From the NCBI GenBank assembly GCA_009103225.1, contig RHPI01000277.1:488879-552878 (forward strand): a stretch of 64,000 nt of DNA, given 5' to 3'. The translations under genes and the position numbers were made by a program. The notes under the pieces are model-generated. The model saw only the letters and a program-made list of their open reading frames with translations, was not told where the DNA came from and made no database searches. This document shows positions 45,462 to 56,436 of this stretch, one piece after another (positions within the stretch are counted from its first letter, which is position 1; each line of letters begins with the position of its first letter). Origin of the DNA: Chlorokybus atmophyticus. Taxonomy: Eukaryota > Streptophyta > Chlorokybophyceae > Chlorokybales > Chlorokybaceae.

Positions 45462-48136
45462 ATGGAACTAGGGGCGGCGTACGTGGCGCGGCCACGCATC
45501 CTGGTGGTGGCTAGGCGGACCCTCAGGAAGAACAAGAACGTAGATTTCGTGGGAGAGTACCACTTGGACCTCATACTCCGCTTTGGCGCCGTGCCCGTCA
45601 TCGTCCCCCGCCTCCCCCTCGCCTCCTCCGTGCTTGAGGCCTATTTGCCTCTCCATGGTCTGCTGGTCGTCGAGGGGGAGGACATCGACATTGAGGTACA
45701 TACTCTTTGCTTATTAGCAGCACAGCGCTGGTCTTTGCCTCACTTTCTTGGGTTCCAGTTCCAGTCAGCTGGTGGCCTTTAGACATGCTTAGGCACGCTT
45801 GCCACTATTTGCGGCGCTCTATTGCCTGGGGTAGAGTTGTACCTCAACAGAACATTTGCACTATTGCTGTCGGCAGTTGCATACAAACTGTGTCGAGAAG
45901 CTTCCTGTGACAGACGTTGTGCATGACACATGCTCTTTCATGGCTACTTACTAGTGAACGGACAGCTGTCCCACAACAGACCGCTGGCAGTCCCACGCAG
46001 AATTTAATGCCCTTATAAACATGTATATACGAAAATGAAAGATGGTAGAGTTGTCATTGAGTCGGTTAAGGTGGTGCTAATTGTGATGTTAACTAGTTGC
46101 ATGCGTTGCTGTTTGTGTGCAGCGTTCAGCCCTCAGTTTATGACATGCTCTCAGCGTACTGTATGATGTGCTTGTATGCTGGGTGGTCATGGTTGCTGTG
46201 TATGGGGTCTGCAGGTAGCGGAGAAGCTCGGCTACAGCGTCTATGAAAAGGACCAGGTAATGGACCCTGAGATAGCGCGCAAGATGAAGGAACTCCACCC
46301 GTCCGACACGGAACACGATCCGTCAAAAGACGAGCTGGAGTTTGCACTTGCCAAGCGCTGTGTGCAGAAGGGCATACCTTATCTTGGCCTATGCAGGTAT
46401 AGCCATCCGCACTCTGCCGTGTATTATCTGTTTTGTTTTCACATATAGTACTAGTCACTGATGGTGCATGTGAACTCGAGGCCACCGCCGTGGTATAATT
46501 ACAGACTAACTTGCTGCTGTCGTGCACAACGTCTAAGCGTGCGAACTTTGTTTGTTTGCTAGAGGATCGCAGTTGCTCAATGTCATAATGGGCGGCACGC
46601 TGTATGCTGATGTCGAGCTGGAGGCTAACGCTATACCCCATATCGACTATAACAATTACGATGGCTACCGCCACCCCATCAAGATTGTGCCAGGGACACC
46701 CATGGAAGCGTGGTTTGGGCGCCAGGTATGTTGTTTGTTAAGCGCATTATGTTTTATCTTTATGAATGCAAAAGCCAACTACATTTGCCTGTCTTGCACA
46801 GGAAGCTTTGCCTGTGAACTCGTATCATCACCAAGGCGTTAGGAGGTTGGCGCCCGGGCTCAAGCCTATGGCTTACTCGCCTGACGGGCTGCTTGAAGGG
46901 TTCTACAATCCTTCGCAGAAGTTCCATGTTGGTTTGCAGTTCCATCCGGAGCGCATGCTGGACGAGCACCCGGGCGGCTATCTATTATATGAAGCATTTG
47001 TCAACGCTACGCGCGATTATCATCGTCGGCAGCTGCGCAGACAGTTGCAGGTGCATATTTGTTGTTTCCAGATCCAGCTTTATTACATGTGCATGTGATG
47101 CACATGAAGCTTAGGGTTGCGGATTGACAGCAGCCTGTCGTCATGAACATGTCTGAGCGAGTGACCATGCAGGCGCTGGCCCGGTTCCATGCATCACCAA
47201 TGGCGCCAATAGACGCCGGTCACGTGGAATACAGGCAGATGTTGATGAATACGGAGGGCACGGTGCGGGGGAACAATCTATCCATGTTTGCGAGGGCGAG
47301 CGGAGGCAACCATAATGCCAGGCCCGATCAAGCCGCCCCAGCATGCTCACAGCAAGTAGTGTTTCCCAACGATGAGAGCACAAAGCCTTCTCAAAATGGA
47401 GACGCACATGCGCCTTCCCGCAAGCTCGTAAAGTCCAGGTCGAACTTGGAGCTGGCGAACAGACTTCGGCTGGACATCACAGACAACCCTCAGGCTGTCA
47501 TGCAAGTTCCTGACTCGGACAAGAGTGTGCGCGCTACTACCCCGACCATCGCATCCATTCCTGAAGCTTCACCCGTAACATTTGAGGTGAGACGGTTTAA
47601 CCTCCTTTCATTGAGTCGAATGTGTGAACCGAGGCTTGTGGAGTTTTGAAACTGAGATACGATTGGGATTGTGCCTTCCAGCAGTCCACAGTGCCATTTA
47701 CTCCTGGCACTCATAGCATTACGCCAACTCCGCTGAAAGAGCGCAGCAGGGTTTCAAAGGACAGCATCCGCAGGTTGGCAGCAACCCACTAACTGGCATA
47801 CGTATGAACCAACATCTGGCTGCGTTTGCTGTGGCATTGCAGCTTGTCGCTGAAGTCGTGTGCTTTCTCATGCTGGTTTCCTCACACAGGCCGATGGGCT
47901 CAAGTTGGAGTCATGTGACGCGCATGTTGGGTTGGCAACGAAAAGGGTCGTCGTACAATTACACGCTTGATGGGTTGGCGCTTGAGCAGTCAGAAGACCA
48001 ACAGTGGAGGGACCAGAAGAGGTACGCTGACGCCATCGGCATATCCATCCATGGCGGCTCACGCTACAAGCAGGTGAAGGCAAAGCAAGACATGACAAAC
48101 AACCGGCCGGTCAGTGCTGAGAGAGACACTCGATGA
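45462..48136 (+). CDS. Class I glutamine amidotransferase-like (peptidase C26) protein
   Basis: Exons in phase: 45462-45695, 46215-46396, 46563-46725, 46802-47050, 47131-47586, 47682-47773 and 47890-48136, about 540 residues. The catalytic part (exons 1-4) is close to the plant GAT1_2.1-type family: [40 protein letters not shown], the nucleophile elbow [32 protein letters not shown] and the catalytic histidine QFHPERM. These relatives hydrolyse gamma-glutamyl bonds (PuuD-like). Exons 5-7 add a long Ser/Thr/Pro-rich tail with a middle basic patch ([16 protein letters not shown]) and no recognised domain. If exon 6 is not spliced, the frame ends at TAA 47790-47792; the phase match to exon 7 favours the longer form, and further exons up to 48386 are possible. 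Confidence 0.87.
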
Positions 48137-48797
48137 TGCGTGGCACTAGGTGATGGGTGGTTGCGCAAATCCCACCATGTATAATATATACATTGCGTTC
48201 TGCGGCAGTACGCTGCAGCATGGCAGTGCTGGTCACAGCACCTGCCATCATTTTTGTTTTCTTTGGGGTGTAGGTGGGTTGACATTGGGCGATAAGTCGT
48301 TTGAGCATTGCTTGAACAGTTTAACAAATAACCGTATGTTTGTGCTGCCTTTCATTCGTCCAGTCAAGGACACCGATAAGGACTGATTTAGTATGTACAC
48401 ATATTACACATGCTACCGCAATGGTTGTTCAGCCCGAGATGTCACTTCCCATCAAACACAAGTGATGATTGCATTACTGAATGTAGTGCTGAAGCTAGCC
48501 CGATTCAGCCTATTTCAGTCTAAAATCAGTGCAAAGCATGCGCCACATGTGTAAACATAACCAACATGTCACCATCATTTGCAAGTTACAGCCTATAACA
48601 AGTGTCACCAAATATCAATGCGGCACATGTTGCATTGCTGGCTGTTAATATTGTTGACATAGTTGGTAGTCAACACATGTCGATGGTAACAATTGTGGCA
48701 TCAATGAAACATGCATGCTACCAATGCCCAACACGTTGCATGAGCATATACCGTGTTTGTGCGAATACAACCCTTCCTCGCAAACATACCCCCCCCC
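48137..48797. other. 3' region of the amidotransferase gene, AT-rich
   Basis: A frame ending at 48386 (FEHCLNSLTNNRMFVLPFIR) could be another terminal exon of the amidotransferase, but no in-phase junction was found. The remainder is AT-rich without visible genes. Confidence 0.35.
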
Positions 48798-49019
48798 NNN
48801 NNNNNNNNNNNNNNNNNNNNNNNNNNNNNNNNNNNNNNNNNNNNNNNNNNNNNNNNNNNNNNNNNNNNNNNNNNNNNNNNNNNNNNNNNNNNNNNNNNNN
48901 NNNNNNNNNNNNNNNNNNNNNNNNNNNNNNNNNNNNNNNNNNNNNNNNNNNNNNNNNNNNNNNNNNNNNNNNNNNNNNNNNNNNNNNNNNNNNNNNNNNN
49001 NNNNNNNNNNNNNNNNNNN
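48798..49019. other. Assembly gap (222 N)
   Basis: Run of undetermined bases preceded by a CCCCCCCCC stretch. Frames crossing it carry no information. Confidence 0.99.
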
Positions 49020-50011
49020 TGCGCACTAACGGGGAACATTATTATGTAGCACATCAATGTTGCTATTGTAAATAACTTCCGCGTTCTACGAATACACAAG
49101 ATTACTTCACATAATGGGTGCTATATGATGTATTCCATAGCCATAATTTAGCAATAAAATTGTTGTTCGGGATTGAAGCTTGAACACGTGTGATAAAATT
49201 GCACAATAAACGTGCCAAATGAAACACGTTCGTTAATGACGCCATCTCTCCCCCCTTGGTGCATTGGGGGTGGGTGAAGGAGGTTCATAAACATGTTTTA
49301 TAAAATCGTGAGTTACATGATAGATTACAAGCTACAACGTGTAGGATTAACGCGGGTCGTAGTCTACAACTACAACCGCACCATGGGAAATGGCATTGGG
49401 CTATTCATGATGATCGTGTGGATGCATCCATGGCATTCACTCTTCCGGAATACATCTCTCTCGAGAGTCTGGAGTCGAGACCCTCTCTCCGTTCGTTACG
49501 GAGCGGAGTACCTGCTTGCTAGGACCTACAGTAGGACGATTCCGCGAGCCATCAAGTGTCACCATCAATGTGTCACGTGACACGCGCACAGAAAATCTCT
49601 TGCTGCCTTTATATTTCAGCATTGAGCGTTGACCTCTCTCTCGCGCCTAACGTGCTACCGAAACGAAGCAAGTGCTTAGTTCCCTTCGCATGGGCTGGCT
49701 TGCATCACGTTAGCGTGACGTTTCCTGGAGTCCAGTCCTAGTCCTACTGTCCGTACCAGGCCGAAGCCTGGGCGGCGAGCACCAGACCAGACCAGACCAG
49801 AGCGGTGACTGGACTGGACTGGACTGCAGACGAGACGGGTGGCGGGACGAAACGGGACTAGGCTGCACAAGGTGTAGGCCGGAGTAGGAGGTGTGGTGTT
49901 AAACTAGTGTCACATGGTGAATGTGTGAGACTGTGTGAGAGTCATGAGGCTACAGCAGAGGCCAGGCTAGGCTAGGCTCAAACGCAACATAGTACAGAGA
50001 CACGCACACAC

Positions 50012-50062
<51 letters not shown>

Positions 50063-50086
50063 ATCTAAGATTTTGTCAGTTAAGTT
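49020..50086. other. Intergenic region with short tandem repeats upstream of vasohibin
   Basis: No exon supported. There are pentanucleotide arrays (CCAGA)n at 49783-49801 and (TGGAC)n at 49809-49826, GGCTA repeats at 49965-49978, and a (GA)n microsatellite at 50018-50059 that ends 27 bp before the vasohibin ATG, so it probably lies in the 5' UTR or core promoter. Confidence 0.6.
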
Positions 50087-52226
50087 ATGACAAGTACGGA
50101 GCAGGATGAGTCTAGCAGTAGTACCGCTGCCACAGCAGTAGTGACAGTCCAGCCCAAGGCCAGGCCACCGCCGCTCCCTCCTCCCGGGGGCAAATTGGGC
50201 ATGCACGTCAGGATAAAGATGATACAGCAAGTGAGCAGCGACTTGTAGTGCTTACAACCACACACGTGTGCGCACGCACTCACCGTGTATGCACGTGCGC
50301 ACGCTCATACAATGATGCACACGCACACGGGCGCGGGCGCACTCATGTCGTTATAAGACCAACAGTAGTATCCCCTACAGTACATATCCGCGATGACGTA
50401 CAACCATGCGGGGCCCGTGCACTTCAACATCGCGAAGAAACGAACCGTAGCTCGCCTGATGGACACCGCACGCCAGGTACAAGATGAGACAGACAGGCAC
50501 TTCTCACACCAACATGTACTTGTATTATTATTATATTATTATATTATATTATTATTATTAATCACATGCATGCAACGCTGCAGATAGTGAAGCGGTGCGT
50601 GCCGATCAAGTGCGTGGAGGCCGTCTTCGCGGCGCTCTACCTGACCGCGGGCGCCGGCAACGACCTCGACCGCATCCCCCTCGCGTTCAAAACACGCGCC
50701 AACCTCAACAACCAAGCAAGCATACCCTGTGCTTCCCTCACTGATTTGTTTGCAACCGGTCCAACACACACATGCACACGCGCGCAACAATATACACATC
50801 AGCCTCCCCCGCAACTGAGCCAAAGCACGCACACACATGCGGGCGCACAAGCGCATACGACTGAACCATCTTGGTGTTTCAGGTGTACAGGCACTTGGTG
50901 CTGGCCCTGCGTCACCGTTCCCAGTGGGGCGCCTTGGGCCACAGTCGCGACCCCGGCTTGGGCGGCAGGGACTTGGGTTTCCTGACCGGTGGCGACGGTG
51001 ATGTGTCCGGTGGGGAGACTCCCCCCTCGGGGAGTCTCTCGCAGCTCGTGGAGGATTACAAGAGACGGTATGAAGAGGCGGGACACCGGGTGCTGGCGGT
51101 GCGGATTGGTTTGCCGGTGAGACAAGGGAGGGAGGGAGTGTGAGAATGTGCGAGCATGTGTTGAACATCTTTGCACAGGTGGAGCACGATCTGCACAGTC
51201 CGAGGCCCGTCTGCTGGCGCCACCTGTCGCTGTCGGTCCCGCTCGACACCGTCAAGTGGGAAGAGTGCTGCAGGACCATTGACGAGCACGCTGCTCACGC
51301 CCGCCGCCTCGCAGAACGGTATGTGTACGTCCATACGTTTGCATACGCGGTGGAACATGTACACATATGTCACGTGCTTAGACATAGACGCAGGCACACG
51401 GTGTGCGTGTGCGTGCGTGTGTGCGCGCGTGCCGACACGTGCAAACGTGCGTCACATACTCAGACACTTAAACGTACGCCCAAAAGCACCCACGCACATA
51501 CCAAACAACATTCAGGAAAAGGAGACTATTTTTCAAACTCTCACTTTGAGCAGATGGCTTCTGACCAATGGGCAGGAGCCTCTCCCAACCCGCGCAGAGT
51601 CCGCTTCATCCTCGACGTCGATGATAGCTCCCACCCCCTCGCTGTTGCCTGAGAAGAGGGCGCCACACACGGCCACCATCAACACCAACAAAATCAACAC
51701 CAACAACAACAAGCCGGGTGTAATAGCCAAAGCCCGCACCGCACTTACAAACTCCCAAGAGAGCGGCGTGTCCACTTCTTCATCATCGTCGTCTGCATCA
51801 AGAGTTGTGCTCGCAAAGAGGCGAAGGAGGGTGAGCGACAACAGCAGTACTGGCGAGGAGAAGGCTGGAGGCTGCATGAACATCAAGAACAATAACAACA
51901 ACATCAACAAGAGGGCTGTTAGCAATGCAAACAGAGGTAACAACACCAACCTTGCCAAAGCTACGGTCACTAGCAGCAGCAGCAGCAGCAGCAAGGTGAC
52001 CAGTGTACCCCCTGTGAACGTTGTGTCGGCCCCGCCGAAGAAGAAGAGGAAGAACGCTAGTCGGAGGGTGTCGCAGGACTCGCCACGATGTCCGAGACTG
52101 CCATGTGCAACAGCGACAATAACAGCAACAACAGCAACACCCATGACGGGTATGCCACGCCACTGCGAGTCTCCCGCGCTCGTGCAGATCAAAGTGCCCT
52201 CATCGCCGCTTCTGGTGGCGCACTAG
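50087..52226 (+). CDS. VASH: Vasohibin-like tubulin tyrosine carboxypeptidase
   Basis: Six exons in phase: 50087-50230, 50381-50476, 50584-50715, 50883-51116, 51179-51318 and 51554-52226; 472 residues. The vasohibin core covers exons 2-5: YNHAGPVHFNIAKKRTVARL, PIKCVEAV with the catalytic Cys (residue 90), VYRHLVLALRH with the catalytic His (128), GALGHSR with the triad Ser (145), LVEDYKRRYEEAGH and the terminal helix. The His-Ser spacing of 17 equals that of human VASH1. Vasohibins are transglutaminase-like cysteine proteases that remove the C-terminal Tyr of alpha-tubulin, marking stable microtubules such as those of cilia. Exon 6 adds a low-complexity tail of about 220 residues (Ser and Asn runs, basic KKKRK and KRRRR clusters), possibly microtubule- or nucleus-binding. 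Exon 3 appears to end at a GC donor. Exon 6 has a CAG/CAG acceptor choice that adds one residue. Confidence 0.9.
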
Positions 52227-52985
52227 AAAGGCCTGTGATGGGTCTCTGTTGAGCTTCAGTAGGAAACAGCACTGGCAGGATAGGACTACGACTACTCGAG
52301 GTATATAGGCGGTAAGCATACGTAGCCTACCGGGTAGCCTTGGAGCACTAATATCACTGATAGTGACAACACAGTGAGTGATAATAGCCAACATCACATG
52401 CCTTGGATGCAGTGAGACTACAATTGGCAATCAATTGCACTGTTACCTTGATGACAGTAGCTTAGATAGAGGGATCAGTTCTTGAACTGACACCAAACAC
52501 TTTGCCATCGCATCCCATAGGTCTGCATGCGCACATGCCTGACACAATGCAGCAGCGACCACACACGCCTGCTCACTCACAAACCTATGCCTGCGCGGTG
52601 GGAGGTATTGGCATGTACGTGTGTGCAAGCGTGGGCACGCACACACAGGGCAGTATCCCAATTTCAGCAGGAGTTCCGACAGGAGGAACTCGGGCGAAGT
52701 GCCATCCTCTCAAAAGAAGCTGGCAACACAAGCAAAACCGCCAAAAGAAGTTAAGACTGCCACTCCTTGCCATGTTACCTCGAACATCAGTGGCCGCAAG
52801 AACTGAATGCTGGCTCAGAACTCGGCTAACTCTACAGCTTACGCAACATCATCTGATCTTACAGTATACACAAACGCATCTGCAGTCACAATCTGTTTAT
52901 CTGCAGTACCTCCGCAACTGTGTTGGTTGCTTGCTACAACTACACTACATGTGCATCAGTGGCTCTATCTTGCCACAGGATGACT
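52227..52985. other. Convergent 3' interval between vasohibin and VDE
   Basis: Tail-to-tail region of 759 bp. Open frames at 52502-53020 show no family motif. It should contain both 3' UTRs. Confidence 0.45.
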
Positions 52986-55370
52986 CTACCGCAGTTTGCG
53001 AACTGGTTGAGGCCTGCTAAACAGGTCCTCGACTTGCGCAGCACTCATGCCAAATTTCTCCAACAGGGCCTTCTCTTCATCCGTGAACAACGCTACAATG
53101 GCTTTCTCCTCCTTCTCAAGCTCCCTGCAGGCACAAACAAAGGTCAACGAGAAACCAGAGCTGGCACTATGCACTCAACTAATCATACAACAGCTATTGC
53201 ATACATGGTCACGGTAACATCACTAACGCAGCTTACCTGACAAGAAGCTGCTCGTCCTTTTCTAGCTCCATTGCAATCTTCTTCCCGAAGCGAATGAAAA
53301 ACGGCAGCTGTGGCTTGCAGGAGTTGTCGGTCTCTATAAACTTGTCGTAATCTAGGCCCACGTTCTTGGCTTGCTCCCTCAAAGCAGGTCTGACGCTGTC
53401 CGGCACGGTTTTGCTCCTGGTGTAAACCACAGCTCCACCATAACCGTCCCTGACATGATAAGGACACATGCCAACCGTTTGCATCTGCTTGCTCAATGCA
53501 TGCCTTTTCCAGTTTGTACTAACAACACTTCGACATTCGCACTGTGCACCGCAGTGTGCTTACCATGCGTCATTTCTGCCCTTGTAGTACACAAAAATGT
53601 AGTCATCTGGCTTGCCTTCTGTTTGAGACCCAATGATGTACCTGCAATCCATTGGAAAGGGAGATGGGCTCATGTTGTTATCTGGTAGCACATAAGTCTG
53701 GTTGCAAATGATTACAATGCACGTCGGCCACAAGCATACCAGTCGTCTTCATAATGGAGAAACTCGTTGTTGTGGTTGTACAAAACTCCTGGCCTTGATG
53801 GGTCTTGCACAAACCGTTGAACGGCAGAGCGCGTGAAGAATCCTCCGTCAGGAGTATCGATTCTCCAGGTCAGATTGCCCACAACCGCCGGGCTACACAC
53901 ACATACTTGATGAGCTGGAAAACATGCATAACACTGGCAAGGCATGCAGCATGCAATATAAACTCACTTGTTCTCTTCGGGGTTGAACTCGTGAAGCTGG
54001 CAATCAAAGACATCAAACGTGGGGTTTTGGCCACTGCTTATATACCACTTCCCATTGAACTTGCTCATGTCGAATTCAGGGACGAGAGCGGTAGGTGGTG
54101 GCACTGGGTACAGATTTTCATCCGGTTTCTGCAGGTGGTCATACACAAGTCACGCTGTGTTGCATGTGAGACAGACAAACATAGAAACTGATGCGGTTGA
54201 TTGTTGAAGGAACACACACATACCTGAGGCACGCACTTCTTGTCTGAAACTGCGCACTTGTTGAATTCATCTACAACTTTGTTCTCAAAGAGATCTCCGC
54301 ATTTGATCTGCGACAATTATTGTCAACACATTGCTGCAACCCCTCAACACGCAGCAGCTACTGCATACCTGGCACTCTGTTTCATCCGGCCTGTCGTTGC
54401 ATGTCTGTAAGCAGGCAATGTTGGCAGCGCACTTGACATCCCCTAAACACCTCGTAAACTCAGCTCTGTGGGGTGGAAACACGTGTCAAGCCAGCAGCCA
54501 AACAGCATGTTAATACTGCGAGCGAACTGATAAGCAGCAAAGGAGCTCACACCTGCACTCCTTCAGCAGACATGTGCAAGTTTTCAACACATCTGCAGCT
54601 TGTGCGGTAGGCGCGAAAGCAATTGCAGCTGCAATGAGCGCAGTGGCAGCAGTCCTAGACGCTGCTTGTTGCCAATCTCTACCCAACACGTGCAACAGGC
54701 TTGCGCGGGGCTCTCGTTGCTGCTCTGGTTGTTCGGATGGCTGTGAACTGCTTGCAACACAAATGGGTGCTGCACACGCACCGCAAGTGAGAACAATTTG
54801 GGTTTGCGTCCTCAAGTTCTTGAGGTATTGTCACTAGAGCTGTGAAGGTACTGCGCTTGACACTCAGTACACACAGCACAGCGACGTGTGTGAGCTTGCA
54901 CACAATATGACGGCCACTCAACGTACGACAAGCTTGCATGCAGCACTCAGCTCGTTGCTTCTTGGTGTCACGGAAGCCAATTACACATGCCAGCTGCTAG
55001 CGATGTCTAGCAGGCATAACCTACAGTTGCAAAACTGGTAGAAGCCAACGAACGTCTCAAGAAATATTCTTTTCAGTACTTTGATGCATCAATCAAGCAC
55101 CACGTTCAGTGGAAATGCACGGACTGCAGGCTGTGTGGCGTGCAAGGACGACAGCTTAGGCCACCACCGGATGTGCGCATGCACAACTACCACATACCCA
55201 TTGACAAGCGACGCCACAAGGATAAACACCATACCTGCACGCGGTTGAGGCCTTCGCTTGGGAGCAGTGAAGCTGCGGCGCTCAGGAAGAGGACCAGCGC
55301 CACCAGCCAGAGGCTTTCGCACCGCAGACGACGGCGGCGCGAGCAGCGCCATGCACATCGTCCCAGACAT
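52986..55370 (-). CDS. VDE: Violaxanthin de-epoxidase (plastid, thylakoid lumen)
   Basis: Nine exons in phase: 55370-55235, 54769-54553, 54465-54369, 54307-54224, 54128-53968, 53892-53740, 53641-53564, 53449-53237 and 53124-52986 (TAG), 425 residues. Exon 1 is a transit peptide ([18 protein letters not shown]...). Exon 2 ends in a hydrophobic thylakoid signal with an A-x-A site (FAPTAQA|AD). The mature protein begins with the Cys-rich domain ([47 protein letters not shown]), then the lipocalin barrel ([91 protein letters not shown]) and a short charged C-terminal helix ending RKLR. It converts violaxanthin to zeaxanthin with ascorbate at low lumen pH for photoprotection. The Glu-rich C-terminal region is shorter than in land plants. 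Head to head with PI4K. Confidence 0.97.
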
Positions 55371-56436
55371 AGCTGAACCTGGAGCTCAACAGGCACGACT
55401 GACACTACCACCGCCCTCCACCTCCGCCACCGCCCACACCGGCGCCAACCACTACCAGTCTATCTGCTTTGATCTCTCAGCTGCAATCAAGCACCAGTGT
55501 CCAGGCAGCTGCCCCTCCGCGACGATCGCATGCCATCCGCAGCGCGCGACACCGGCCAGCCCTAATCATCGCGAGCATACAGCGGCGGTTACACTAACCA
55601 CCGCGATAGTTCAAAAATTGCTTTTCGCCTCCGCTAGAACCCTGGTTCGAGCCGGACTATTTGTGTACCGTTCTCGGCTACTCTGTAACGGATGTCTGGT
55701 TAGAGTGCTGGTTAGAGCGGAAGCTGTGGGTGCATTAGCGCAGGTAACGGAGCTTACGTGTGTGCTGAAGCATCAGCTTTTTGAGCTGCCAGCTGGCAGT
55801 CTGCTGCGCATTGAGCTGCGCTTTAGTCCAAGCGTGTAGCCGTACAAGGTGTAGGGTTTGTTGGGCACAGTGGCACACAGTGGTTTCTATTACGTTGGCG
55901 AGGGCCTACAATGGAGCAGGCTCAGCCTACGTCGGCTGCGCTTCTGAGGGTTTGCTGCTTTGCATGGGATAGGAGGAGCTAGCGCAAGGCGAAGGAAGCT
56001 GCTGCAAGCCAGCACTGGGATCTTGCAACGAGGTAAGTTTAGGCTCTTGGTGCTGCTCAATGCTGGTGCTGGGGATTGCATGCTGGTGTTTGCATACGCA
56101 CCATGAAGAATGCAAGGCGTTCAAAACTAATTTGTCCATGAGTGAGGCTGGTAAGTTTGCACTGGCATTCTGTCAGCGTCAACCGTTGGTGTATAATGTG
56201 ATGTCATTATGCACCATCTCGCTGCATACAAACGTGCGGTGTACAGGATTCCCTGTCATGCAACGTATTTGCATGTAGATTCCCCGTCAAGGCTGCAGTG
56301 GTTTCCGCCGCCACACCACGATCGTTGTGTATAATGCAGTGTGCACTGGTTGTTGCACCAGGGCATTGATTGTTGACTGTAGCCAATTTCCGATCCAAAT
56401 TGCAGTAAGGTAAACTCAGCATGCTTACAGGTAGCA
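55371..56436. promoter_or_regulatory. Divergent upstream region, VDE / PI4K
   Basis: 1.07 kb between the VDE and PI4K start codons. No supported exon; a 5' non-coding exon of the PI4K gene ending before the TTACAG acceptor at 56425-56430 is possible. The direct words GCTGGTTAGAG and TAGAGTGCTGG occur around 55700. Confidence 0.45.

Noticed and set aside
48602-49099. Open frames spanning the N run
   Set aside because: Most of their length is undetermined sequence.
55258-55839. 193-codon + strand frame upstream of PI4K
   Set aside because: It is antisense to the VDE transit-peptide exon, which fits in phase with the rest of VDE, and the frame has no recognised content.
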